Source: Tenrec ecaudatus (Eukaryota > Chordata > Mammalia > Afrosoricida > Tenrecidae). From it: a stretch of 64,000 bases of DNA. The DNA is taken from positions 75,574,494-75,638,493 of the forward strand of contig NC_134535.1 of the NCBI RefSeq assembly GCF_050624435.1. The letters are read 5' to 3'. Both the position numbers and the translations under genes were made by a program. Below are positions 33,468-54,951 of this stretch, in pieces. The notes under the pieces are model-generated. The model was not told the DNA's origin. It did no database searches and was given only the letters and a program-made list of their open reading frames with translations. Within the stretch, counting starts at the first letter, position 1. Every line of letters starts with the position of its first letter.

Positions 33468-33494
33468 CTCGGAAGCGAGGACGCGAGAGAAAGG
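33465..33494 (-). other. RPS26: RPS26 exon 1 (5'UTR plus ATG)
   Basis: The minus strand runs cccTTTCTCTCGCGTCC and on to gagATG|gtgagc. It begins in a pyrimidine tract of the 5'-TOP type that gives translational control by mTOR/LARP1. The ATG is the last codon before the donor. Confidence 0.85.
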
Positions 33495-33515
33495 GCGGCG
33501 CTAGAGCCGACCGTC

Positions 33516-33522
33516 TTATATA
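33516..33522 (-). promoter_or_regulatory. RPS26: RPS26 TATA box
   Basis: The minus strand reads cacTATATAAgacgg about 25 bases before the pyrimidine-rich start. Confidence 0.85.
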
Positions 33523-33693
33523 GTGCGAGATCCCTACGCCCACAGCGGAAGAATCCCGAGGAGACGACGCCAAGAATGAAATGTCATTTTACTTAAGCTT
33601 TTTTGTTATTCATTACATCTGTTGAAATTTAGGGCGGAAAGACGTTTCCAGCGCTTATTTACTCGTAGAATAAGAAAGCCATGGGACTATTTA

Positions 33694-33886
33694 ACCGGAT
33701 GGCGGAAGAAGATTACTGTGCTTTGTTTCCCGGCAAGCATTGCAACGCCCTAACCCGGAAGTGATTTTGAGGCTTAGGGTTACTCGCTCATCGCGACACT
33801 AGGTACGGAAGTTGTTCATCACGAAGTCGTAAAACTCTCTCCAATTAGAGGCCGGATGAGAAGAGGTGCATAGTGGGAGTTGTAGT
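33694..33886. promoter_or_regulatory. Upstream motif group: ETS sites and a ZNF143/THAP11-type site
   Basis: The plus strand holds cccggaagtg (33,754-33,763) and acggaagttg (33,805-33,814), both ETS/GABP-like, and a gatggcgg YY1-like site near 33,698. The minus strand of 33,867-33,886 reads actacaactcccactatgca, very close to the ZNF143/THAP11 consensus ACTACAANTCCCAG. These lie 200-390 bases upstream of the RPS26 start and are typical of housekeeping, often bidirectional, promoters. Confidence 0.55.
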
Positions 33887-34127
33887 GCGACACTGTGAGG
33901 GCCCTCCGGGGCCCCAAGTCAAACCCAAGGTTGTGCCAGGCCACCGGGTGACGCCCTCGGATTATTTCTCTGTTATCCCAGCTATTTGTGTGGGATTTGG
34001 AAACGGAAGATCTGGGAGGAACGAAACCCTTTGTCCATGCCTCCTTTCAATATGGGGCTAATCCCACACTGTGGGACCACACGGCGAAGTGAATTAGTGT
34101 TGGCGTTCTCATTCAGCCTTGTTATCC

Positions 34128-34285
34128 TCAGGGCAGACACAGTGATAGGCACTTTTTAAATGTGAGTTTACTCCTTAGCAAGGCTTTGAGGTAAGCAGTG
34201 TTATTATTCTCGCTTTACAGAGTGAAAAACATGCGTGTCCAGAGGTTAAATGACTTGCTCTGTCTTCCAGCTTCGCTGCACTATT
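34128..34285 (+). repeat. MIR-type SINE fragment
   Basis: Core pieces such as ttattattctcgctttacag and gaggttaaatgacttgctc match the MIR tail. Old and diverged. Confidence 0.55.
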
Positions 34286-34851
34286 CTGCCCTTCGCCTAA
34301 CAAGTGGATAGGTTGGATTGATGACTTTTTCGGTTTTTGATCCAGACACACAGTAGATGTATATTTCACTTAAGGACACAAGAACAACATGCAATTTATA
34401 TAAATACACATGTGCTGGGTCTGTTGTTTTAATCTTGGGTCAAGAGGACCCACTAAAATGATTTCACCAATCACAGATGAGCCTCCTATTTAAACTGGTT
34501 CACCGCTGAAGAGCCATCCTGAATTCCTTCGCCTGGCGCAGTAGTAGTTATCAATAGGCAGCGAATCACTGGCTTGTCTATATGTTGGAGACGTTCAGTT
34601 GACCTGCTGCAAAGAGACCCAGCAGCATTCAAATCCAAGCTGGTACAAATGGATCATTCTAGAGACTAGATTCACCTTCCCTCCATCATGGATCTCTTAA
34701 CTTCCAATTCAAGATCAATTTCCTCACTTTCGTTGACACCAAATCAACCATATTCATGGGTTCTTACAGGCAAATGTTCATTTCAGGGGCCGTGGAAAAT
34801 GATAGATTCTAGATGGGAGTGTCTCCATTATTTCACTTCACTGTTAACTGG

Positions 34852-35057
34852 TGGAGGATCCCTGGTGGTGCAGTGGTCACGTGTTGGGTTGCTAACTGCA
34901 AGATCAATTCAAAACCACCAGCCACTCAGAGGGAGAAAGATGGGGCTTTCTACTCTCATAAAGAATTATACTCTCGGAAAACTACCAGGTCAGGTCTGCT
35001 CTGTCCTATATGGTCACTCTGAGTCGGCATCAACTCAATGGCAGTGGGTCTTTGGTT
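34852..35057 (+). repeat. AfroSINE
   Basis: Near full length: ggatccctggtggtgcagtgg head, box-B-like ttcaaaaccaccagccactc, and the gagtcggcatcaactcaatg tail shared with the afrotherian RTE LINE. Confidence 0.9.
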
Positions 35058-35249
35058 TGTAGTCTGATGGAAAACAGAAATTACCGTATAGAATGACAAC
35101 GAGTAGATGGGAGAAGGACAAACATTTCAGCATTAAAGGAACAGAAAAATCAATATTTAAGCTAGAAACAAGTTGATTTTCCGGCCCTGGCTTTGCTTGG
35201 GATTTTTTTTAGCCTGGCGGTTTCACAGGCTGCCTTCCCTGGACTAAAG

Positions 35250-35545
35250 GATGGGCATAGGCTTTGGGATCAGACACAGCCTCTAACACTTATTGGCTGA
35301 GGGCCGGTGGACAAGTTGTTTCTTTCTCTTCTCTGAGGCTTTTATTTCTTCACCAGTAATAGGGAACATGCCTTTGCAGGTTGTCTCTACTATGAAAAGA
35401 AGACTTGGGAGAACGTTTGGCAGTTATGAGGTGTTCAGGAAGTAGCAGACCCTATTATATCACCACTCATGTTTTGTAACCTAGATCTTTTAAGTCTATA
35501 ATGTGTTTTGCACATAGTAGGACCTCAACAAATATTTGAGGCTCT
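35250..35545 (-). repeat. MIR-type SINE fragment, 3' part
   Basis: Contains the gcacatagtaggacctcaac tail and a tctgaggcttttatttctt segment like MIR read from the other side. Very old. Confidence 0.5.
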
Positions 35546-35856
35546 CTGCTTTGGGCGGATACGCAAGCCAGGCTCTTTCCTACCCTGCAGACCCAGTCCT
35601 GGTAGGAAACTCTCTTCCACTTCTCATTCTGGGCAAACCTTGATTAGCAACAGCTTGAGAGCACCCCTGGCTGGCTCCCCCCCCCCCCCCCCCGGTCTTA
35701 GGAGAAGGGGGAGAAATGCTCAGGGTCTCCCTGTCCACCTCCTGAACTGTTTAGTAGCTGGTATAACAAGCGGCCAAGAGGCCCATCCTTGCACCCAGCA
35801 GAAAAACTAGGCAAAGGAAGCCTGCAGAAACAACCAGCGGTGTTAAATTAATCATG

Positions 35857-35862
35857 TTTATT
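35857..35862 (-). terminator. IKZF4: IKZF4 poly(A) signal
   Basis: AATAAA on the minus strand about 3.04 kb after the stop codon, in an AT-rich context. Confidence 0.8.
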
Positions 35863-36323
35863 TGTAACAGACCTTCAGCCAGTACAGTACAAAACTTACA
35901 GTAGTATATCTCCGTTACACAAATATTTACTTACAATATCTTACATATACAAAATGCTTTGCCATAAGTCTCAAAAGCTAGATTAACTCCCATAGAGAGA
36001 GGAGGAAAACTCTGTAAGAAAAAGGGCTGGGAGCCAGAAGGATAGAGGAGGAGTGAACAGGGTGGGGATCGAAGGAGACACCAAGCCTGGGCTACAATGG
36101 AGACCCTGGGAGAGGGAGAAGAGGTGGTATTGCACTTACTTTTGTGTTTTATTTGTTTTCTCTTTTTGTTCTTCATAACTTCTGATTAAAAATATATATA
36201 TATATATATATTATGTATTATGTACACAGGAAAGGAGCTGCCAGAAGTGTTACAAAATCCCACCCCCAGCTTGGACACTGACAAGAAAAACAAAGGTCTG
36301 GGAAAGTGTCTATTTAAAAATTT

Positions 36324-36348
36324 GTGTGTGTGTGTGTGTGTGTGTGTG
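36324..36348 (+). repeat. (GT)n microsatellite in the IKZF4 3'UTR
   Basis: About 12 GT units; CA-repeat in the mRNA sense. Confidence 0.97.
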
Positions 36349-38902
36349 GTGTTTTTGAATATCAATATAAAATGAAAATACCTCTTTTCTCCTGGTGGGT
36401 TTCAGTGTTTGTTTGTTGTTTACATATTTTTCCTTTTTTATGCAAAAGAGCTGGGAGAGAGGGTGAGGATGTTCTAAGTTCCAGAGTGAGAAGGCTCTGG
36501 AAAGTAGGATTTTGTACCTAAGACCCTGGTTAAAGTGCAGTGATGGTCTGGAGAAAGACAGAGTGCCCCCCTCACTCCTCCTTAGCACCTGGCCTTCCCC
36601 TTCCTGTCTCTGTTCTTGTGGGCACAGTCCTTCAAGTTCCAGGTCATTCCAGGTGCCAGAGCCGACAGGGGGAGGGATCAGAACCCTCTGCAGCTCTGAT
36701 AACCGGGAAGGAGTCCTCCTTGTGAGGTGCCACCTAGTACAGAGCAGACACAGCAGAGGTGGTAGGGGACAGACCTAGCAGGAAGAGGGTCAATAGCGAG
36801 AACAGTGCAGGAGAACCCCAGACAGTCACCTCATCTCAACTGCCACCCTAAAACACAGAGCCTGCACCTTGGGTGCGGTGAAGAGTCTTTGCTCCTGCAG
36901 AGACCACCCTCTGTTGACTACCCCCATGCGCTTGCCCTTATTGCTGTGTTGTCGAGAGAGAGCAGTCACCCACAGTGCCCCTCCCTGCCAAGCTAGGGCT
37001 CCTGGGGAGGCCACATCAATGGGGAGGAAAGGAGGAGGAGGAAGAGAAAGGCTCAGGGTCTCCCTTCCCAGAAGAGGGTAAGGCAGATTCCTCCCAGAGC
37101 CCTTAAGAGCCCCAATCCTAGGGTCTGTTTTGAGCCAACCTTTTACCATCCCCCCAAATATCCCTGATAGGGAGTGAGAGAAGCATGAGGCAGAGCCATC
37201 GAGGGAAGGGAAGGGAAGGATGTGTGGAAAGAAAGATGGGAGGGTAGAGGTGAAGAGGAAGGGAGAGAGAAGAAAGGACCAAGTGCTAACAACTTGTGAG
37301 GTGTTATGTTTGGTTTTTACTTTTTTTTCTTTCTTTTATTTTTTTTTCTCCTTTAAACATAGAAAAACAGCCTTTGGTTTGAATCTCAGGGAAGCAGAGA
37401 GTGGGATGGCAGTGGCCTTGAGCAGGGAACTCTTGTGGAGCAAGACCTCCACTTCTAGGGGAGTTATGTCTCCTCCTGCCCCTTTCTCACTAACCCTGGG
37501 GTACCCAGATAGCCAGAGATCTCTGCAGTTGCCAGGGGGACAGTGCCCCTCCTGCCCTCTACCTGGGAGTGGAGCAGAGGAGGCAGTGAAGGATGGCCCC
37601 GGTCCCCTCATGCCCAGCCCAGTCTTGCTGGGGCAAGGGTGGAATGGGGTCGGGCCATGTGCCCTTGCTCATCTGGGGATACTTTTTGGTTACACTGGTA
37701 ATTAGAAGAGAGAAAAGATAGACCCTTTTCTCCCAGCCATTGACTCAAAGAACCAGACCTGGGAGTCCGGGAGTGAGAGGGTGCGTCCTGCTGGAAGGGG
37801 CGGGGGAGGAAGGAAGAAGGCAGCCTGACTGAGGGGTTGAGGTGCCCCCTTGTCATCAGGCAGCAACCTGCTCGCTTAGGGTAGGGGCTAAAGGCGCCCC
37901 CAGAGACTAGAAAGGTCACTGGAGTGAAGAGGTTTGCAAGGTGGAGGCGGAAGAGAAACGTCTTGCCCCACCCCCTTCCCATGCCCTGGCTCCCAGTTAG
38001 GCACCTGTGGCTCCCAGTGTGTCACAGAGAGAGGGTTGCAGACTAGCCTCGGCCCCTGAGGATATAAAATGGGGGCATTCCAAGGAGAGAACCGCCACCC
38101 CTGAGGAGATGGGGCAGGCCGAGGAGACTAGAGCAGGACCGAGGGCTATCCAAGGAGAGGGAAGAGATACCACATCCATGTCCCAGAGGGAGATCCCGAA
38201 TGTGGGCTTTGGGAATTCATATTCTTAGGGGATTATTAGAGGACCCTCAGTCCCGTGGTGCCCAGGGGGGTGGGATTTCTTAAGTCCCTCCTATTTCCAA
38301 ATGAGGAGATTTTTAAATTCATTCAAGAATAGTGCAAGCTGCCAAGGTGAGAGGGCAGAAGAGGTACAGAGTACCAGGCGGGAGAGCCCCAGAGAGGAGG
38401 ATCTCATGCCACAGAGCTGAGACAGGGCCTGGGGAGGTATCCGCGCCACAGGTTAGAAGCAGAGGGCGCAAAGTTCTTCTGATACTGAGGGGCTGCTGAA
38501 GGAAGCTGGATCAAAGGGAAAATGTAGACCCAAGTGGAAAGGCGCTGTGGGAGGGCTGGGAGAATGGCAAGGGACTGGCACGCATCTAAAGAAAGGCAGC
38601 AATAAGAAACAACTAATGATCTTAATAAATAACTCTGCCGAGTATGCTAGGAAAGGAGAAGAGAGAAACGAGGAAACATAAGCAAAAGACCTGTCTCATC
38701 ACGAGGCTTAAAGAAGCCAAAGTAGAGAGGACGGACGACATGAGGAGGGAGCTGGCCAGGGGTGAGGTCAGGTAGCCAGCAGGGGCGCTGAAAGCAAAAC
38801 TCCTGTGGGGAGGAGGGGGCCTGTGGGGAGGATGAAGCTAGACACCTGTAGAGAGGGCAGTCAAGTGATGGCCCGGGGGTGGGGGTGGGTGGGCAGAGGT
38901 CA

Positions 38903-48726
<9,824 letters not shown>

Positions 48727-49350
48727 GTCTGCGTCTCGGTGGCAGGCAGGGGTGAGCCCAGCCACTCACCTTCCAGGAAGCGTGGATTCCTGGAAGTGAG
48801 GGGAACCGCCGTCATGTCGCAGGCAGCGGCAGCGCACGGTGAGCAGGGGCCCACGGCTGCAGCCAGCAAGAAGAGCTCAGCTCAGGGTGTATGTGTGAGT
48901 GTGAGTGTGTGTGAGTGTGTGTGAGAGAGAGCGAGCGCGGGAGCGAGCCAGCCAGGAGCTTGGATGTGCTTGAGGAGGGGGCTGGAGAGCATGTATCTGT
49001 GTGTATGTGTGCATGGGGGGGGGGGGCGCCAAGCTAGAGGATCCCTTTCCCCAGCCAGTGAAGGGGTGGGGGAGTAAGGGTGTGCACAGGGAGGGGGGAG
49101 GCAGATGCCACTGCCCTTGTGCCCAGCAGACAAAGAGGAACTGCACAACAAATGCTTGAGAGAGGCGAGTGTGTGCAGGAGAGAGATGGATGGGCCCGCA
49201 GCGGGGGAGGAAGAAAGGGGGGATTCGGGGAAGGCCCAATCCTCTGCCAGCTGGGGAAGCCAAGGCCCCAGAGGTCATGGGGCCCAGGACACAGGGCAGC
49301 TTTGAGCTCAGAGCAGCAGAAAGCTCTCCCCTAGCAAACTCAGGCACTCC
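48727..49350 (-). promoter_or_regulatory. IKZF4: Likely proximal (internal) IKZF4 promoter region
   Basis: This region lies directly upstream of the MHTPP exon and holds the MTAVPL exon candidate. It has GT/GA-rich runs (48,893-48,935), a G-run at 49,015-49,026 and moderate CpG content. The human long isoform starts from a first exon at the equivalent place, so a promoter here is likely. I cannot locate a TATA box or a precise start. Confidence 0.5.
48770..48830 (-). CDS. IKZF4: Possible third IKZF4 first coding exon (MTAVPLTS start)
   Basis: An ATG at 48,815-48,813 begins MTAVPLTSRNPRFLE and is followed by a consensus donor gaag|gtgagt (last base 48,770). The phase is 1, the same as the other two alternative starts, so it could splice straight into the GSGDSS exon. 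I see the reading frame and the donor. Its use as a start is inference; I do not firmly recall a described isoform with this N-terminus. The 5' limit given is nominal. Confidence 0.4.
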
Positions 49351-50382
49351 TTTCCCTCCTCCTCGTGCTGGGAGGGAGGTCAGGCTCCTCTCAGATCTGG
49401 GGACCAGCAGCCTCCTCCTGCCCAGCTGTGAGGGCCCACCACTGTGGAGTCTCCCACAGTGTGCACACTGGGTGGCTCAGAGCCCTTTCAGATCCTTATC
49501 CCGACTCCCTGGCTGTCCCCTGTCCTATGCCTCTGGGGCCCCAGTGGGACAGCCCAGGATGAATGAATCCGCCCTCTATCAGGACAAGGCCTCAGCTCCT
49601 TCCCATCCAGAGGAGCTGCTCACTGACAGGCTGACCTACTTCCAGATGGAGATATTTGGATTCCAAGAATTTGGGGGTGGGAAGGGCCATGACTCTTTGG
49701 GCTGCCTACCCCTGGAGCCCTTTCTACTAAAGTTCTCTTAAACAGTTCACAGTCCCAGAAAACTTGGGGCAAAGCCTGCCAAGAGTTAGGTTTGAGCAGC
49801 TCAGTGTCCCTGGAGCGAGAGGGGCTGGGATGAAGAGGGAATCTTTGTGGAAAGTTAATGACTCCTTGCCCTTCCCTCTTTGAATGAGAAAGGGGTTAGA
49901 CTCTGTACCTCCCTCCCTCCCATGACCTAGGGGTGGGCCCCATTCTCTCTCCTTTTCTGACCCACTGCAATGCCTCCCTTGACTCATGCCAATAATTCCT
50001 CAATTGGTCCCACTTTTGAGTAAAAAGGGAAACGATTGATAATTCCCACAGTGATGCTTAGCATTCTAGTGGGGCTAGTTTTCCTGCCCCAAACCCAGTC
50101 CTGGCTTCCCTGACCTATCTATCATCTCTTGTCCTGACTTTCTAATGGTCAACACCCCCTGCCAAACTCTGTCCCCAAGTAAGATTTCTGTCTTAAGACA
50201 AACCTGTCTTCAGAAACAAACCCGGGACAGTTCCTAATTTCTTTCCATCTGGTTAAGCCTTGGGAGGTTCCTGATTACTTCCACATCTCTAAAAGCCATT
50301 CAAAGCAAGGAAAGATGCCTTGTTTCAATCAGGGGATCTGACAGGGGCAAAACACTAAAGCATGTTAAGATCACTGAGAAGG

Positions 50383-50597
50383 ATTGGGGGAAGGCTCTCT
50401 ATGTGCAGTTGTTATGCTTTGGGATGCTAACTGCAAAGTCAGCAGTTTGAAACCACCAGCAGCTCCGAGGGAGAAAGATGAGGCTGTATACTCCTGTAAA
50501 GAGTTATAGTTGGAGGCCCATGGGGCAGTTCCACCCTGTCCTATCTGGTTGTTATGAGTTGGAATTGACTCTGTGACAATAAGCTTTGAGTTTGATG
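50383..50597 (+). repeat. AfroSINE in IKZF4 intron
   Basis: gctaactgcaaagtcagcag, then gtttgaaaccaccagcagct, then ggttgttatgagttggaatt. Near complete. Confidence 0.88.
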
Positions 50598-50696
50598 CCT
50601 ATTTCAACACTACAAACTGGTGGCCCACAGGCTGAATTCAGCCATGTATAAGTTTGGCTGACTGTATGGAATATTTATGAAAATACTGAGGATTCT

Positions 50697-50879
50697 AAGG
50701 AGTCCTGGTGGTTACACGTTGGGCTGTTAACCACAAGGTCCACAGTGTGAAACCACCAGCCACTCTGTAGGAGAAAACTGAGGCTTTCTACGCCAGTAAA
50801 GAGTTATAGTCCCGGAACTATACAGGCAGTTCCCCCCTCGCCTACAGGCTCACTGAGTCGGAGTGCGTTTGGTTTTGAG
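50697..50879 (+). repeat. AfroSINE in IKZF4 intron
   Basis: Head aaggagtcctggtggttaca, body gtgtgaaaccaccagccact, tail ctcactgagtcggagtgcgt. It lies 100 bases after the previous copy, same orientation. Confidence 0.9.
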
Positions 50880-52481
50880 TAAGAGCATTTTAAAATGGTG
50901 ACATTCCAAATAAAAGCCTTGAAACTTAAATGCATCTACTGCAGTGCGATGGATCATTTTTTAAAATGGCCTTTCTTGACATGGCCTTGTCATTCCCACC
51001 AAAGGACTGTGTCAGGCTGTGCAAAAAGTGTGCGTGGCCCACCAAGGCGATTGAACCACACAGATAATAAGGTGTCTGGGACCCTCAAGTGGGTACCAGT
51101 CAGTTTGGCCATCCTCCTGGCCTAAAAATAAGCCCTAAGAGAGGCAGGAAGAGATCTCACCAGCATGAAGAACGAAGAGCTAGGGGGTAGCACACAGCCA
51201 TTAGACCTGGAATCCCGGTGCTGAGAACTTCCTACACCTAGGCTTCAGAGAGAGCGCTAACACCAGAGACAGAGCAAGATGGTAAGAAGCAGAAGCAGAG
51301 GAATGGTGCATCTGCAGAGGCAGCAGAACCAGGTTACCAGCAGGAGACACACAGCCATGGACTGAGAAAGGAAAGCAACTTTGGTGAGGAGTCCTGCTGA
51401 AGGAGTGGGATGCCCCAGGCACTTGGTGGATCTAAGTTCCCTCACTCATTACACACCTTAGGGCCAAGGCTCGATGGCAGTGGGGTGCAGCCAGGGCACT
51501 TAATGGCAGTATTAAAGAGCTTTGTAACATTTGCCCGACAGAGGCTGTGCCAGCCTAAGAGGTCCAAGGGCCAAGGGGCCAAAAGTCAGAGAGTCAGGGA
51601 GGAACTTGCCTGTGCGGACAGCTGAGAAGCTATCCTGAACAAAGAACTATATCCACGTCATTCTTGATTCTGAATTGCAACCTATTACTTCCCCCAATAA
51701 ACCCCACAACTGTGAGTGTGATCAGTGAGTTTTTTTGGCCACTGCAATGAAGTAACCACAGCAAAGCAGTAGAGAGGGCCGTCTCACAGGAGGTGAATGA
51801 ATTGGTATAAAGGTCGGAGAATGGAGGTTTGTCTCACCTTCTCTTCTAGGAATCAGCTTTGGGCTGTTGGTCCTGATTTTCCACTTCTCTTTGGGAAGTT
51901 AGAGAAAGTCACATGCCCTCACCATGCCATTTTTACCTCTGTTTGAACACATTTTCTTCTGAGTAACTGGGGGTTTGGGTCACACTGGATACACATTCCA
52001 GCACAGCTGTGACTGGTGGCAGCTGAATAGCTTGTATCCCCTTGAGGGAGGCCTAGAGAGCCCACTAATCTTTTTCTGCTGACTCCCTAACCCACTTCAC
52101 TCACTGACGTAGCCGGGGCTCCTGCAGCCCTCTGAGGCTCAAATGTCAACTTCACTCTCTGCCTGGATGGGACAGAATCTCATGCTTGGCTGGTGTCCTC
52201 ACAGCACAGGAGAAGAGGGACCAACTATTTCCTCCCATCTGTTTCCACATTCTTCTGTCTGACCATTTCCACTAATATTCCCCTCCTAGTCCCTTCTCCC
52301 ACCCCTTTTACCCAAGAAATCTGGGGAAGAAAATCACTAAGGAACATAAAACCACAACCATCAGCTCATATTACATAGTACTAGCAAGCATGGTGTCAGA
52401 TGTGTACCTCAGGCGGCTAAAGGTCTTATGCCTATGTCCTGCTCCCAGTCCCTGACAAACAGAACACACAAGAGGGCATAC

Positions 52482-52534
52482 CGGACATATAGGAGCAGCC
52501 ATTGCAGTCTTCTATGTCCATCTTAGTGATTCTG
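52482..52534 (-). CDS. IKZF4: IKZF4 alternative first coding exon (MDIEDCNG start)
   Basis: The minus strand reads ctctttcag|cagaatcactaagATG, then codes MDIEDCNGCSYMS plus one base before the donor tccg|gtatgc (last base 52,482). The ATG is at 52,521-52,519. This matches the mouse/human Eos N-terminus MDIEDCNGRSYVSG. Joined to exon 45,561-45,457 it gives MSG-SGDSSLEK in frame and a 538-aa protein. Because the exon has a splice acceptor, it is reached from an upstream non-coding exon, presumably the one at 60,990. Confidence 0.92.
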
Positions 52535-52937
52535 CTGAAAGAGACAATAGCTGCTATTAGAAGCCAGATCTGGGGACGTGGGGGTGTCTCTCTCGAATGT
52601 TCCTGAACTAGCAGGAAACCAACGGCATCGCTTAAGCTTGGCCTGACACTGCCACCCTAAGGAAGGAAATCCTCACACTCTGCCCTGGGGAGAAAGTCAA
52701 TGTCGAATTTCTCCAGTTCACAACTTCTGCTGGCTTCCTCAGCCTAGGGGCGAAAAACACTATTCGAGAGTGGTTCTGCCTGCTCTACGTTTGGAGAGTA
52801 GGCTGTCTCCCCGGAGATGGAGCTGATGCTGTGAGAAAAGAGACAGATTACACATGGGCTGTCAAGAGGCTAAGAAACAGGCCTCATAGAGGCTCTGCCG
52901 CTTCTTGGTTACGAATCAGGTTAACAATGAGCGTGAA

Positions 52938-53065
52938 GTTGCTGGGTGGTCCAAATGGTCACTTAACATGCCTGCCTAAAAGTTGGAGGTACAAATCTAT
53001 CCAGAGGCACCTCAGAAGAAAGGCCTGGCAATCTGCTTCCCCAAAACCAAGCATGGAAGAGTTTG
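52938..53065 (+). repeat. Older AfroSINE fragment
   Basis: Contains ccagaggcacctcagaagaa and aggcctggcaatctgcttcc, the body of an older AfroSINE subfamily. Confidence 0.65.
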
Positions 53066-53666
53066 CATGTAACAAACACCTCATGGGACTTGGGTCCTTA
53101 ATTTGGAATTTTTAAGGTCATGGTTTCAAGGACATCCCAGTTAACTGGCTTGATTCTTTCAGTGTGTCTGTTCTACCTCTGAGATTGTTGAATAGTGCCT
53201 AGGGACTTAGAAGCTTGCAGGCTGGCCACCCAAGGCACAACGAAGGTGCCTCAGTCACCTGGGGCAGCAGAGGAAGGAGGAAGAAACGAAGTGTGGCTGA
53301 TTGTCTCCTGACCTACCGTGAGACCAGAACTGGGTGGTGCCCAGGTACCACTGCTGAGTGTTTTGATCAAAGATTCTACAGAAAAATCCTGATCAAAGGT
53401 GGGAGGTGAGGGGTGAGGGATGGGGAGTGTAGAACAGAATTTCAAATTTCATGGATTGCAGGCTTTTTGGAGCCAAAGAGACTAGATAAGCCTCCAAAAT
53501 TATAGCCCAGAGATAATCTAAACCTTAAACATAAAACATCCCCTGAAGTCTCTTAAAAACCAAATAATAGTTTAACTTAACTAGTTAGGAAGATTTGCCT
53601 CGAACAGCATGCTCTTTTAAAATCTTTCTCTATGGAATCAAATTGCTAACAGCAACTTGAGAGATT

Positions 53667-53845
53667 AGGTGAATTGTTTAGGGGACAGTGCATTAACTTT
53701 AAGGTGGAAGAGAAACTCAGAAAAGGAGGATGAGAACAGTCTCACAACTTGAAGAAGTAACCGATGGTCGCTGAATTGTCCCTGCGGAAACTGTGGAATG
53801 TGTGTATATGTTGTTGTACATATTCTCAACGTTAACCAAGTGGAC
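53667..53845 (+). repeat. Unassigned repeat shared with 24,540-24,699
   Basis: Both places have a run like gaagagaaactcagaaaagg with agg-tgag following, then a ctgaattgtccctgcggaaac-type segment. The family is not identified; an afrotherian LINE tail is possible. Confidence 0.45.
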
Positions 53846-53982
53846 CGTTTCAAAACAGAAAAGAAACCCCTGTGAAGCACAGTTCTACTCGCTGACGCAT
53901 GTGGGTCACCACTAGCTGCTATCAACTCAACTTCTTAAACATTTGTTATTAAAGAAAAAAAGTCTTTATTTTTAGTGATAAG

Positions 53983-54205
53983 CGCCCTCGTGCCAGAGTG
54001 GCCAAGCAGTGGGAAGCTGACTCCAAGGCAGGCTGTGAGCCATCAGCTGCTCTGTGGGAAGAGGTGTGGCTGTCTGTTTCTAGAAGGAAGTGCAGCCTGG
54101 AGAATGCTAGGGGCGGTTCTACTTGGTCCTAAGGGCCACGATGCTATGTGTATGACTCCAATAGATGGTCCAGCAGTGAGCTTGGGACTGGTTGGGTTTA
54201 GTTAG
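53983..54205 (+). repeat. AfroSINE, diverged
   Basis: Full-length but diverged: gcgccctcgtgccagagtgg head, agccatcagctgctctgtgg body, tatgactccaatagatgg tail. Confidence 0.7.
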
Positions 54206-54951
54206 AGCTAGTCCTTAAGCAGATCTAGTCCTTAGGCGTGTGAGGGAGAGAGGGTGGCGAGAAACTAGACAATGCAGGTAAGCAGCCCACTTCAGGTCTC
54301 AGGGCCAAAGTGTCATAAGCCCAAAAACCTCTCAGTGGCCACCCCACCCTCTTGTCAATTACTATTTAAAGAAAAAAAGAGGGGAGAGGCCATTTAAAAT
54401 ACAGGTTAGGCTGTTTGAGAGAAGGCAAGCAATAATTGCTAGTAAGAGTATTAAACAATCAGGAACTGAGAACAATTAAAAGTGATAATTTGTTGCAATG
54501 AATTATCTACTGAAGATCCTGCAGGAGAAGCAAAAAAAAATCTATTTGTTGCAAATTTATATACACCTCAAATTGCTTGTACTGCTCATCTAATGAGAAA
54601 TAAATATCTCAGAGGCAGAGGTAGGGGAGCAAGAGTGGGGCAGGGAGTAGCCTGAGACACGCCTGGGTTCTTGGTCTCTCGGAAGGACCTCGGGGAGGCT
54701 CAGAGATCAACATGGCATTTTAACAAGAGATCTGGGGGTGGGTAGGGGAGGGAGACCCTCAGGGCTGGGAGTGGGGGTGAAGGATCTGCTTCCCAACTTT
54801 TCCCGTCATTTCAGTCTGGTGTTGAAGGACATCACGTTCCTTTGAGAAAGCACACCTTGAGGAGGTCAGGGACCTGGGCTTGCCTTCACTCTCCTTCCCA
54901 TTTCCCTATTTACCTATGAAGTTGGGGTGTGGGAAACACTATTCTCTTCGC

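Larger units (their letters stand above)
33540..35835. other. RPS26-IKZF4 intergenic spacer
   Basis: About 2.3 kb between the RPS26 promoter and the IKZF4 mRNA end. It holds the ETS/ZNF143 motif group, MIR-type fragments near 34,128-34,285 and 35,250-35,545, one AfroSINE (34,852-35,057) and a C-run at about 35,677-35,692. No gene is visible. Confidence 0.7.
35840..38902 (-). other. IKZF4: IKZF4 3'UTR
   Basis: About 3.06 kb of non-coding sequence runs from the stop to a canonical AATAAA at 35,862-35,857. It holds purine-rich stretches, a (GT)12-like run at 36,324-36,348 and an (AT) run near 36,188-36,211. The last 100 bases are AT-rich and look like a well-kept mRNA end. No interspersed repeat was recognised inside it, in strong contrast with the flanking intergenic DNA. 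Confidence 0.85.
49351..52481 (-). other. IKZF4: IKZF4 upstream intron, part 1
   Basis: About 3.1 kb between the proximal promoter and the MDIED exon. It contains two plus-strand AfroSINEs at 50,383-50,597 and 50,697-50,879. The remainder shows no coding or RNA features I recognise. Confidence 0.7.

Noticed and set aside
49169-49741. 190-aa plus-strand open frame near the IKZF4 internal promoter
   Set aside because: Overlapping frames in GC-rich intronic DNA with no recognisable domain or splice support.
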